From the NCBI GenBank assembly GCA_964446295.1, contig CAYUNR010000001.1, positions 1-55,286 on the forward strand: DNA of 55,286 bases, given 5' to 3'. The position numbers and the translations under genes are program-made. Shown piece by piece: positions 42,344 through 51,030 of this stretch. Source of the DNA: CAITNM01 sp964446295. Lineage in GTDB: Bacteria > Pseudomonadota > Alphaproteobacteria > Paracaedibacterales > CAITNM01. Position 1 is the first letter of the stretch; the number at the start of each line of letters is the position of its first letter. Under the pieces are notes generated by a model that was not told the DNA's origin, searched no databases, and saw only the letters and a list, made by a program, of their open reading frames with translations.

Positions 42344-43062
42344 GCGTTTACGAACTTTTCTAAAATGATTTTATCTAATGGTCCTAAAAGGTATTCCGGG
42401 TGCCACTGCACACCTAAACAAAACGGATGATTGGAATCTTCAATTCCTTCAATAACCCCGTCTTCGGCAATGGCATTAACGGTTAAACCTTTTCCTAATT
42501 GATGTATTCCTTGGTGATGCGACGAATTAATTTGTGTTTTATCACAGCCAAACCATTCATGAAGCTTTGTGCCTTGCACAATTTCAACCCCATGGGCAGC
42601 CTCAGTTGGAGGCACGGTATTGGTGTGCTTAATGTCAGCACTATATTGGCTTGCAAGGTCTTGGTACAACGTACCACCATACAAAATATTAATAAGCTGA
42701 TGCCCACCACAAATCCCTAAGATTGGTTTTTGAGATGGTAAAAATGCTTCTAACAGCTCTTTTTCAAATTGGCTGCGCATACTTTTGCGCTTTAACGTAG
42801 GGTGAAAATCGTTTTGCCCATATAATTCAGGGTCATGGTCAAAGTGCCCACCCGCAATAATTAATCCGTCAAATTGACTAACATATTCAGGAATCAAACT
42901 ATGCTCATACCCAATAAAGCAAGCAATCGCACCAATTTTTGCCAAAGAATCATGGTACTTATGACGAGTTGCATACCATGGGTAGTTTGAATACCAGCTG
43001 GCCTCGGGCTCAAGCTTTGTATCAAGGTAGTCAAGGGGTATGGCAATAAGTGGCAGCGTCAT
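42337..43062 (-). CDS. Gamma-glutamyl hydrolase-like class I amidotransferase (C26)
   Basis: Glutamine amidotransferase fold of peptidase family C26 (PuuD-like). The nucleophile elbow is LGICGGHQLINILYGG, and the His-Glu pair is in GVQWHPEYLL. A further motif is HHQGIHQLGKGL, typical of the PuuD/gamma-Glu-GABA hydrolase group. Length 241 is normal. It may release glutamate from gamma-glutamyl compounds such as gamma-Glu-GABA. Cotranscribed with rluB: the last seven bases overlap its start. Confidence 0.88.
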   Translation of the reverse strand: MTLPLIAIPLDYLDTKLEPEASWYSNYPWYATRHKYHDSLAKIGAIACFIGYEHSLIPEYVSQFDGLIIAGGHFDHDPELYGQNDFHPTLKRKSMRSQFEKELLEAFLPSQKPILGICGGHQLINILYGGTLYQDLASQYSADIKHTNTVPPTEAAHGVEIVQGTKLHEWFGCDKTQINSSHHQGIHQLGKGLTVNAIAEDGVIEGIEDSNHPFCLGVQWHPEYLLGPLDKIILEKFVNAC

Positions 43063-43090
43063 AAAATTCCTGTAGATTCAATTCGTTTAT

Positions 43091-43166
43091 AGCAGAAGAT
43101 AGGCCAACCTTAAAGATTTTATAAAATACACTGAAATACTTTTAAGGTTGCGCCTGATTATTGGGG
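43091..43166. repeat. 76-bp direct repeat, left copy
   Basis: It covers the last seven codons, stop and downstream hairpin (arms ACCTTAAA/TTTAAGGT) of the 888-aa gene. The right copy at 45892-45967 is in the same orientation and differs at one base. Confidence 0.95.
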
Positions 43167-45808
43167 GCTGAAGCGACGACAGGATCCACCCATGTAATGT
43201 TGGCATCGTGATATAGCATATACTCAGTAGCGGTGCCTTTGAAAACAGAAGGCGCTATAAGGTTAGCAATCTTAGCGATGCCGTCGCCTTTGCATAAATC
43301 CAGCCCAATGGCTTGAGAAAGATCAAGAGTATTAATAATTCCCAAACACTCTAATGTTTTTAAAGTTGCTGGCGCTACGAACATGTTAATCAAACAACGC
43401 CTCAAGGACATGTTTATAAGTGTTGTTTTGGAACAATCTAAAAGTCCGATTGTTGCCTTTTCAGGAAGTTTTATTTCTTTTAAAGAAGCAGAATTCACTA
43501 TAATCTTGTCGGCTTTTTTTAAAGATCGGAAGTTAAGTTCTTTCAAGTGTTGAGCACGAGAAAGGTCAAGATTAACAACAGTTCCTCCACACCTTAATTT
43601 TTCTAAGGAACCTGGAGCTATGAATTCATCAACGGTCGCATCTGAATCAAATATTATCTCTTGCAAACGAGAATTTTCTGTGCAGATAATTTTTTTGACA
43701 TTTTTGCTAACAATAACCTTCAAAACTGAATCTGGCACCACAAACTCTAATTGCGGACTATTTTCGTTAATAAGTATACTTTTTAAGTTTGAAGTATCTA
43801 CTAATGCACTATTTTGTTCCAAAAATGATAGGTTTGCAGCTGTTGCAAACTTTGCTAATTTTTTATTCAGATTGATTATTTCTGGGAACATCTCCACATA
43901 TTCTCGAAGTGTACTATCATCGTTAACATTAATACTTTCCATTACATTGCCAACCACAGGCACTAGATAATCAGGCACTAGATAATCAGGCACGTCATAA
44001 TCTTCTACGTAGATTAAATCCCTAAGCACTCTAAACTTAACATTATCACTGGTAAAGAACCCCTTTGCACATAATTGGTATAGTGGGTGACTGTCAGCTT
44101 TTGAATTGATTAAGGTTATTGGCAACACTGCATTATTCAATTTTATCTTTTTTATTTTTTTTACTTCCACATTATTAACGCCTTCAATAAAAGCGTGACC
44201 AACCATTTGAGACACTGAAAATGAAAATTCTTGATTCTTCTGGTTTGTAATGGTGAATTTTGCATTGCCGAACAGATCTGTCCCAAAATCACAAGCCTTT
44301 TCTTCAACATTAAGAGAGATCTCAACTGCTTGTAATCCTGGATTTAGCACATAGCATAATCTCTTAAGCGATTCTTCAAGCCATTGTTTTTTCTGCTCTA
44401 CAGTCCAGGTTGCATCATAATCATCAACAATAAAGACAGAGCCTAAAATCTTTTGCCATACTTTTATAAAATTGCCAAAGCATGCTCTGATTTCATATTC
44501 CGCCTCACCATTTTGTGATTTATAGCGAATATTTTTAAATTCTCTGTTTCCCTTTATATAATCATAGTTCAAATCACCAACAACACTATTCCACAAGCCT
44601 CTCATTGAATTTGATCCATCATCTGCACTTGCAGGTGCTTGGGCAGTGTAAAATTCAGCAAAGTTTTTATAATAAGCTGATTCGTTTGAAGGTAGCGCAA
44701 CATTGGGCAGCACAAATTCTCTTGTGCCTGAATCAAATAGCATAATATTTGCAAAATGCCGTATAGCAGTTTCTGCACAGTCAGCATAAGTTTCAGATCC
44801 TATAATAGTACCAGCAGCACGATCAAAAACCGGGCAGTTCCCATTACTAATAGGGGTTGTATTGTTTTTATAAGGAATTGGGGAAATAAGATCACAGTGG
44901 TTGTTGATATAGACAAAATCAAGATCAGATTGATCAATTGCATGTGCAACAAGCAATTCTTGTTTCCACACGGAATTGTCGTACTGATTACTCGCCTTTT
45001 TTACTAAAAATTCAGGTGTTAAAAATACCTCATTTAGCCTCTCCAATAATTTCCATATATCATCCTTGGTATTAAACTTGCTGCAAAAAAACGCCAAAAT
45101 AACTTGTTCTGTTGTGAAGGCAGGGTATAAAAAATCTTGATGCGTTTCAGCAGCCACTAATTCAGCAACTATTGAAGCAGCAATGGTCTTCAAGAGAGCA
45201 TTTACTTTTTTTCTGGTTTGTTTAGCATCACCATTGTGAAACCCAGCGCTGCTAAGTTTGCTGACAAGTTCTTCTTTAAAAGGAGCAGAGGAAGAATTTT
45301 CTGCATCACTATCGGTATCACTATCAGAACTAGTGCCATCTTGTTTTTTCTTATTAGATTTCTTAGCCTTAGGGGTATTAGTGTCTGCTGCTATTTTTGG
45401 ATTTCTACATTCATGGGCATAATTTAATAGCAACGCCACCATTTCAGGTGTAGCGAATTTTCCAAAATTTGAAATAGCTTCAGAAACTGGCGCAAGTTCA
45501 CCCGCTGAAGATGGAAATAACAAAATAAGTAGTTGCATAAGCGGATCATTGCCAACATCACCGGCGTACAAACGCCTAGCTGAGTCAGTCGCTGCAATGG
45601 CTTTGGTCATATTTCCAAAAAAGCGTAAGTTGTAAATTAGTCCACGTTCAAGGGCAATTTTCCCCACCACTGGGCTATATTGCAAGTATTCTGGCTTGAA
45701 GCACTTGGAAACCTCTTTAAAATTGATTCTATTAATTTCTGCTTTTCCGGTTTGGGGAAAACAAATAACAGCTAGCAATAGCGAAAATAATTTTGCAAAT
45801 TTATACAT
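43142..45808 (-). CDS. Large secreted protein with C-terminal leucine-rich-like solenoid (888 aa)
   Basis: Signal peptide residues 1-23. The first half is helical with an acidic and Lys-rich low-complexity insert near residues 150-175. A Cys-containing motif (YADCAETAIRHFANIM, near residue 352) and a later VGHAFIEG could form a Cys-His site, but I know no family with it. The last 230 residues show a repeating pattern of strands (LKSILI, LEFVVP, LKVIVS, LQEIIF, LEKLRC, LKELNF, LKEIKL), as in BspA-type leucine-rich proteins. A 15-bp tandem repeat (43958-44002) adds VPDYL copies. Flanked by 76-bp direct repeats. Confidence 0.8.
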   Translation of the reverse strand: MYKFAKLFSLLLAVICFPQTGKAEINRINFKEVSKCFKPEYLQYSPVVGKIALERGLIYNLRFFGNMTKAIAATDSARRLYAGDVGNDPLMQLLILLFPSSAGELAPVSEAISNFGKFATPEMVALLLNYAHECRNPKIAADTNTPKAKKSNKKKQDGTSSDSDTDSDAENSSSAPFKEELVSKLSSAGFHNGDAKQTRKKVNALLKTIAASIVAELVAAETHQDFLYPAFTTEQVILAFFCSKFNTKDDIWKLLERLNEVFLTPEFLVKKASNQYDNSVWKQELLVAHAIDQSDLDFVYINNHCDLISPIPYKNNTTPISNGNCPVFDRAAGTIIGSETYADCAETAIRHFANIMLFDSGTREFVLPNVALPSNESAYYKNFAEFYTAQAPASADDGSNSMRGLWNSVVGDLNYDYIKGNREFKNIRYKSQNGEAEYEIRACFGNFIKVWQKILGSVFIVDDYDATWTVEQKKQWLEESLKRLCYVLNPGLQAVEISLNVEEKACDFGTDLFGNAKFTITNQKNQEFSFSVSQMVGHAFIEGVNNVEVKKIKKIKLNNAVLPITLINSKADSHPLYQLCAKGFFTSDNVKFRVLRDLIYVEDYDVPDYLVPDYLVPVVGNVMESINVNDDSTLREYVEMFPEIINLNKKLAKFATAANLSFLEQNSALVDTSNLKSILINENSPQLEFVVPDSVLKVIVSKNVKKIICTENSRLQEIIFDSDATVDEFIAPGSLEKLRCGGTVVNLDLSRAQHLKELNFRSLKKADKIIVNSASLKEIKLPEKATIGLLDCSKTTLINMSLRRCLINMFVAPATLKTLECLGIINTLDLSQAIGLDLCKGDGIAKIANLIAPSVFKGTATEYMLYHDANITWVDPVVASAPNNQAQP

Positions 45809-45891
45809 TTTTTATTACACATATTTTTATGAAACATGTTTATATTAAATTAATAATATTAAATTATTGTTAATAATTATAGTTCATTCAA

Positions 45892-45967
45892 AGCAGAAGA
45901 TAGGCCAACCTTAAAGATTTTATAAAATACGCTGAAATACTTTTAAGGTTGCGCCTGATTATTGGGG
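45892..45967. repeat. 76-bp direct repeat, right copy
   Basis: Second copy, starting upstream of the 888-aa gene. It still reads PNNQAQP and a stop on the minus strand, so it is the remnant of another copy of that gene's 3' end and terminator hairpin. Confidence 0.9.
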
Positions 45968-45998
45968 ACAGATAGGGCACTCTGCCGAACAAAGCCCT

Positions 45999-46904
45999 TT
46001 AACCTCCGCCTTCTACACCAAGCATGGCATCACACGCAGGCCTTACTTTTACATCCCCAACAATAATCACTGGGTTACCAGGGCCCGTGTTAATAATTCT
46101 TCGATTCGTTGCTGTGATCTCCACAGGTCCATTCGATTGGTTATCATAAAACTGCCATTTTCCGCAAACTTTATCATAGTAAATAGCATAAGCATGACCT
46201 GAACGTCCCAGAGACAAGATAAAATCTCCCGTATAAGTTATCGTCCTGACCGTTAAATCTCCATTAAGCTCAAGCTTAGTGATACTGACATCGTTCCAAT
46301 CCTTATATTCCACCCATTTAACAGGTTGCTGAAAAAATAGATCTTTTCCATCAAAGTCGGTAAGCACATAGTTCTCGAGCAAGCTTTCATTGCCTAGGTA
46401 TATTACCTTGGCAATTTGCTTTTCCGCATATCTTCCAAGCGCTCTGACGATCGAAAGATCAGATGGATGCATCCTTAAATTCTTAGGCGTTGCAATATCT
46501 TCTTTGGAAATTTTCAGGTTATTTACATAGTAATTTCCTAAGGCATCTTTTTTTATGACGGTTGATAGCTGATCTTTTAATTTAGGGGTTTGGATAACGG
46601 CATGTAAGAAAGAATATAAAACACATGCCCAATCACTTGTTTTTTGCTTGAATGGATTGCCTATAGTTAAGCTGTCTAATTCTGGTGTCACATCTAAGTA
46701 GGGTGGATCAAATGACAAACGCGAATCATTAGATCCAATACTGTCAGCCCCCTCAGTATTAAGACTTGAGGCTGCACATGGCCTACCTATTGTCGCCTCT
46801 ATATCATCGTCAACACTCGACAAAACACCATCAGCAGCACCAGCACCAAATGCATAGTTAAAAATGGCTGCATGCAGCAGCAAAAGAATAAATTTCGCCC
46901 TCAT
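45999..46904 (-). CDS. Candidate secreted ubiquitin-specific protease (C19-like)
   Basis: Signal peptide residues 1-20. Two blocks look like the USP cysteine protease family. Cys box: DWACVLYSFLHAVIQTPKLK (Cys94), to compare with N-x-C-Y-x-N-S-x-L-Q-x-x-x-x-x-P-x-L of USPs, keeping Cys, Ser+4, Leu+6, Pro and Leu. His box: GRSGHAYAIYYDK followed by GKWQFYDNQ (His237, Asp254), as in G-H-Y-x-x-Y...W-x-x-F-D-D. The spacing of 143 residues is short for USPs, so it would be a minimal domain. USP-like proteins are known from amoeba symbionts such as Amoebophilus. A host deubiquitinase is an inference; a papain-like enzyme of another family is the alternative. Confidence 0.6.
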   Translation of the reverse strand: MRAKFILLLLHAAIFNYAFGAGAADGVLSSVDDDIEATIGRPCAASSLNTEGADSIGSNDSRLSFDPPYLDVTPELDSLTIGNPFKQKTSDWACVLYSFLHAVIQTPKLKDQLSTVIKKDALGNYYVNNLKISKEDIATPKNLRMHPSDLSIVRALGRYAEKQIAKVIYLGNESLLENYVLTDFDGKDLFFQQPVKWVEYKDWNDVSITKLELNGDLTVRTITYTGDFILSLGRSGHAYAIYYDKVCGKWQFYDNQSNGPVEITATNRRIINTGPGNPVIIVGDVKVRPACDAMLGVEGGG

Positions 46905-47138
46905 ATAATAACCAAATGTTAATTGTTGGTAATTATATATTCACATAACGAAATTAATTATTTGTTAATAATTCTTAAATTTTTATTTACTATAGTTAAT
47001 ATGCAGTAAATTTACTTTGTATGATGGCCGTTTAGCAAAAACACCGGCATTAGTTGATTTTCAATCAGTTATTACATGGTGCAAACTAAGAGTATCCGCT
47101 TTCTTAGCTAATTGATTAGCTTTGGTACTATCATGAAT

Positions 47139-48446
47139 TCACTCAAAGCAATCGGCAATAAAGCCATCTAAGATGGGGTGAATATCAGAAAGTGGCGGCG
47201 CAAAGTTGTGAGCCCCTATCACAAATACTTGTGGAACATCCCCGCTAACGTTATAGCCACACAAGCAATTAATGCCAGACATCGTGCCTGTTTTGGCCCT
47301 AATGCCAACTGGTAAAGTGGTGCGGTTTTTAAGGGTAGTATTTGCCTCACCAGTGCACGCTAATGCCGCAACAAATTCTTTAACTGCATATGCTTTTTGT
47401 AAAAGCTTAAACAGTTGGCGTGGTTGAATACGGTTGTAACGGGACAGCCCAGAACCATCAACAAACAAAGCTTTGTCCATGTCTACATTGAAATGAATTT
47501 TAATTAGGGCTTTAATGGCGGCATTGCCTTCTTCCCATTTCAATATTGGTGTAGGGCTGTCCCTGGTAATAATTTTTAAGTACAAAGCATCGAACACGAA
47601 GTTGTCTGATATTTTCAATGCCGGTGGAATGATAGTTCTCAACGGTGCTGACTTATGAGTTGCAACTACTTGCGCATCTCCCAAATAGGGCTCTTTCTGA
47701 ATCTCTACCTTGGCAAGAAGCTTTGTCTTTTTCAAAATGTTCTTGAACTTATTTGCAATGTACCCATCAAAGTTTTCAGGCGATATTTTTAGCTTTAAAA
47801 GCTGATCAGTAATACCAATCGTGCCACAAACTTTTATGCGTTCCTTATTCCACGACAGCTTAATTAGTGACTTTTCACCGGTCACGACCTGATTGTCTAT
47901 TTCATAGCCCCCATCATTTTCAACAACGGCGGCTTTAGTAAACATACCCGGTGTAACCGTTACGACAATCAAATTGCCATCAATATTGGCAGCCGCAACT
48001 GGCCTGGCATAGCTTGTTGCCATGTCATCGATAATAATGTTCCGTGAATAAGGCGGCGTTTGAAAGGCAGAGCCATCAACAATAATTTTCCCACTAAAAT
48101 GCTTGCGTGGCAAAGCAGCCAGCATTTCTAAAAGATCTTCAGAACTTAAAGTCGGGTCGCCGGAAAAGGTTACAACAGCATGCCCCGCTTTGGTTATAGA
48201 TAATTTAGTTTCATAAACATAATCACCACCCAAAGCCTTATAAGCCAGCACAGCTGTTACGGTTTTTTGGCAACTTGCTGGGGTAATGTAAACATCTGCA
48301 TTGTGTTCTTGTGAAGCATTTTCGGCCTCAACATCACCCACAATATAGGCATAAAACGCGGGCTTTTGGTCGGCAAGCTTTTGGTGTGCCGTTGTGCACC
48401 CATTTAAAAATAGAAAATAACAAACATAGAAAAGGATTTTAAGCAT
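47139..48446 (-). CDS. dacB: D-alanyl-D-alanine carboxypeptidase/endopeptidase (PBP4, S13)
   Basis: Low-molecular-mass penicillin-binding protein that cuts peptidoglycan cross-links and terminal D-Ala. The three active-site motifs are present: SCQK (Ser58, Lys61), SRYN in DGSGLSRYN, and KTG in RAKTGTMSGI. Length 435 fits the S13 family. The N-terminus has a lipoprotein-like signal (FLFLNGC, Cys17) instead of a plain signal peptide, so it is probably membrane-anchored. It fits with the VanX-type dipeptidase as part of peptidoglycan turnover. Confidence 0.92.
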   Translation of the reverse strand: MLKILFYVCYFLFLNGCTTAHQKLADQKPAFYAYIVGDVEAENASQEHNADVYITPASCQKTVTAVLAYKALGGDYVYETKLSITKAGHAVVTFSGDPTLSSEDLLEMLAALPRKHFSGKIIVDGSAFQTPPYSRNIIIDDMATSYARPVAAANIDGNLIVVTVTPGMFTKAAVVENDGGYEIDNQVVTGEKSLIKLSWNKERIKVCGTIGITDQLLKLKISPENFDGYIANKFKNILKKTKLLAKVEIQKEPYLGDAQVVATHKSAPLRTIIPPALKISDNFVFDALYLKIITRDSPTPILKWEEGNAAIKALIKIHFNVDMDKALFVDGSGLSRYNRIQPRQLFKLLQKAYAVKEFVAALACTGEANTTLKNRTTLPVGIRAKTGTMSGINCLCGYNVSGDVPQVFVIGAHNFAPPLSDIHPILDGFIADCFE

Positions 48447-48496
48447 TGAAATAAGAAATCACAGGTATGGTTTTAACAGTACAAAATTTCAGATCG

Positions 48497-49369
48497 TTAG
48501 TCACGCAGTGCCAGCAGTTCAGTTGATGGTGTGTCAGAAGCAATCATGCGATTAATAAATGTAACTGCAGCTTCTTTCACGTAACCTTTTTTCTGAATTG
48601 CACTCAGTATTTTTCTAGCAAAGAAAAATGTAACACTCGGTCCACTTGATAATTCTCCATATAACTTCAGTTTTTCTAACAATGTAGTTTGCAAATCATC
48701 ATGCCCTTTTAACCTGCGCGTAAGACAGTAGAGTGGGTAATAATTATCTTCCAAATTTGAAAAATCATCTGCCAATGCCTTTGCGTAATAAGTCAACAAA
48801 TGCGTTGAACGATATTGCATAAACAGCATAAGGTGCGAAGCAATTTCAAAGCGCATGTGTTCATTTTGAATAGGTGTAAGAACTTCGGAAACATTAAAAC
48901 ATGTAAGTGCAGCATTTACCCATTTTTCTTGAACTGGCAGATCACCTTCTAAATAACCATCATTTATTTGATCAAAGGCTGCACGTTTAAAAAAAGATGG
49001 CAAAGATTGAAGTACGCCTTCAATTGCAGACAAATGCTGTTGGTGCGATTCCTTCAATGAAGGAATAAACGACGTAATAACAGATGGTGAATCTGGTGCT
49101 AAATGCCAGAAAAAAATATGCTGAATTGGCACAAATGGATAAACTAGAGCGCACTCTTTCGTTGCACGAATACATGCACGAATATGAGCTGGCTCAGCTT
49201 TCTTTAATAATTCTTGTAACTGTGTAGAAGCTTCAAAATTAAACCCATCAGTGGAAACCACAAGTTTTTGAGGAATTTCCAGCACTTCTTCAGCTACTGC
49301 TGCCGCATAACTTTTTGAACTAACAAAAAATAAAAGTACAACCAGAACATATTTTAACATAAAATACAC
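48497..49369 (-). CDS. Secreted helical protein of unknown function (290 aa)
   Basis: Signal peptide residues 1-22 (MYFMLKYVLVVLLFFVSSKSYA). The mature part is all-helical, with leucine and histidine pairs and no recognisable motif. Segment lengths of about 35 residues suggest helical repeats of the TPR or HEAT kind, but the typical key residues are not seen. It lies 50 bp upstream of the dacB start, on the same strand, and may be cotranscribed with it. Confidence 0.7.
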   Translation of the reverse strand: MYFMLKYVLVVLLFFVSSKSYAAAVAEEVLEIPQKLVVSTDGFNFEASTQLQELLKKAEPAHIRACIRATKECALVYPFVPIQHIFFWHLAPDSPSVITSFIPSLKESHQQHLSAIEGVLQSLPSFFKRAAFDQINDGYLEGDLPVQEKWVNAALTCFNVSEVLTPIQNEHMRFEIASHLMLFMQYRSTHLLTYYAKALADDFSNLEDNYYPLYCLTRRLKGHDDLQTTLLEKLKLYGELSSGPSVTFFFARKILSAIQKKGYVKEAAVTFINRMIASDTPSTELLALRD

Positions 49370-49501
49370 CGCACTACAGATATTTAATTATATCACATTT
49401 TATTAACATAGATATAATTTAGGCAGCCATGCAAAGGTTTAATTTTATGTTAAGTAAAAAGCTGTGATAATAAACCTAGGAGAATTATTTCAAGCACTTT
49501 A

Positions 49502-50008
49502 ATGAAAATACATTTGCTTATTCTTTGGACGCTAACCTCAGTTTTTTTGAGGCAACAATCCTTACGGGCAAGTGAAGAAGTTGAAAGTGATGCTCAAGAA
49601 TTATCTTCGCCTACACACATATCATCTTTCATAACACAGCAGATAGTGGCCGATATGCTTTCTCAAAGTATGCCTTTCCACAAAAAGCAACGAATACAAA
49701 TTACACTAGCTCCAGCGGCCCCAGAATATTTGACTGAAGAATTTATAAAAATAGTCCAAAACCTTACACAACAAATGGATATTTATGAAAAGTGTTACGT
49801 TATTCGCGCGGTGATGAAAATTCCTGTGCTGCAATTAACAACGCTTAGAGACATTTTGACTGTCGAACATACAGAACAGCTTCAGGCTTTACCAAATTCT
49901 GAGCGTGTTTTGTTCATTAAAAAACTGAACAAAATAGAACCTAATCAGTGGCAAACTGAAATCTCCGCCGTAATTGAGAAACATCATCAATATGCTCAGT
50001 CTTTATAA
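49502..50008 (+). CDS. Secreted protein related to the 23832 repeat protein (168 aa)
   Basis: Signal peptide residues 1-23. The end region (LNKIEPNQWQTEISAVIEKH) corresponds to LSIMEYNLWQAEITEIINDY in the protein at 23832, and the part before it (LRDILTVEHTEQLQALPNSER) to FANIPDHTLQQLSEYVPYSER. A segment AAPEYLTEEFIKIVQNLTQQ matches its repeat unit. So it is a short member of the same secreted family with about two repeats. An AGGAG at 49478-49482 lies too far (19 bases) from ATG 49502 to be its normal site. Confidence 0.7.
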   Translation: MKIHLLILWTLTSVFLRQQSLRASEEVESDAQELSSPTHISSFITQQIVADMLSQSMPFHKKQRIQITLAPAAPEYLTEEFIKIVQNLTQQMDIYEKCYVIRAVMKIPVLQLTTLRDILTVEHTEQLQALPNSERVLFIKKLNKIEPNQWQTEISAVIEKHHQYAQSL

Positions 50009-50059
50009 AACAACCATTTTCATGTAGAATTTCAAAATCAGATATAAAATTTAGTTCTC

Positions 50060-50983
50060 ATGCGCATATCACGAAAAGTTCAAAAAATTCTAAGTTTCTA
50101 CGAAGCAGATACTCCAGGCACCAAAGCAAATTTGGCAAGAATTCTAATGAACGGCAAGGTGGGCGGCACGGGAAAGCTTTTAGTTTTAGCTGTTGACCAA
50201 GGTTTTGAACATGGACCAGACCGGTCATTTTCGGCCTACCCTGCTGGCTATGATCCCCACTACATGTACAAATTAGCAATTAATGCCGGTATGTCAGCTT
50301 ATGCAGGGCCATTGGGCTGGTTAGAAGCCGGCGCTGGAACTTTTTGTGGCCAAGTACCATTGATTTTAAAAATGAATAGCAGCAATAGCTTAATGGGCAA
50401 AGACACAGCCCCTGATCAAGCAATCACTGCCAGCATTGATGACGCGTTGCGCCTTGGCTGCAGCGCTATTGGCTTTACCATTTACCCAGGTTCCGACGCT
50501 AGCCTCGATCAGTTTGAAGAACTACGTGACTTAAGTGCCGAAGCGAAAGCCGCAGGACTTGCCGTTGTTGTGTGGTCGTACCCCCGTGGGAATTTTTCCA
50601 AAGAAGGCGAACGCGCAGTTGATATAATTTCCTATGGCGCACACATGGCAGCGCTGTTGGGTGCACACATTATAAAGGTGAAATTGCCAACAGAGCATTT
50701 GGAACACCCAGAAAACAAAAAAGCATTTGAAGCGAATAAAATTCCAATTAAAACCTTGGAAGACCGTATTCGTGTTGTGGTTAAAGGCTGCTTTAATGGC
50801 CGCCGAATTGTGATATTTTCTGGGCTTGAAATGAAAAACGCTAATGCTGTAGTAGATGATGCTAAAGCAATTGCAGCCGGTGGCGCGTTTGGGTCAATCA
50901 TTGGACGCAATTGTTTCCAGCGCCCTTATGACGAAGCCCTAGCTATGTTGAAAGATGTTGCTGCTGTTTACCAAAAGGCTTAA
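50060..50983 (+). CDS. fbaB: Class I fructose-bisphosphate aldolase (DhnA type)
   Basis: Schiff-base aldolase of the archaeal/DhnA type, cleaving fructose-1,6-bisphosphate. Seen are LVLAVDQGFEHGPDRSF at the start, the lysine block HIIKVKLPTEH (Schiff base), and the phosphate-binding end GGAFGSIIGRNCFQRP. Length 307 is normal. Class I enzymes of this group serve both glycolysis and gluconeogenesis. It has its own spacing from neighbours (52 bp upstream) and is convergent with pepF. Confidence 0.94.
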   Translation: MRISRKVQKILSFYEADTPGTKANLARILMNGKVGGTGKLLVLAVDQGFEHGPDRSFSAYPAGYDPHYMYKLAINAGMSAYAGPLGWLEAGAGTFCGQVPLILKMNSSNSLMGKDTAPDQAITASIDDALRLGCSAIGFTIYPGSDASLDQFEELRDLSAEAKAAGLAVVVWSYPRGNFSKEGERAVDIISYGAHMAALLGAHIIKVKLPTEHLEHPENKKAFEANKIPIKTLEDRIRVVVKGCFNGRRIVIFSGLEMKNANAVVDDAKAIAAGGAFGSIIGRNCFQRPYDEALAMLKDVAAVYQKA

Positions 50984-51014
50984 CAGCAACATTCCCATCC
51001 TAAAATGAAGTAAT

Positions 51015-51030
51015 GGGGGAGCAATCCCCC
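51015..51030. terminator. Hairpin between fbaB and pepF
   Basis: GGGGGA and TCCCCC pair around GCAA, just at the pepF stop codon. T-rich sequence follows on the minus side. It would end one or both convergent genes. Confidence 0.5.
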
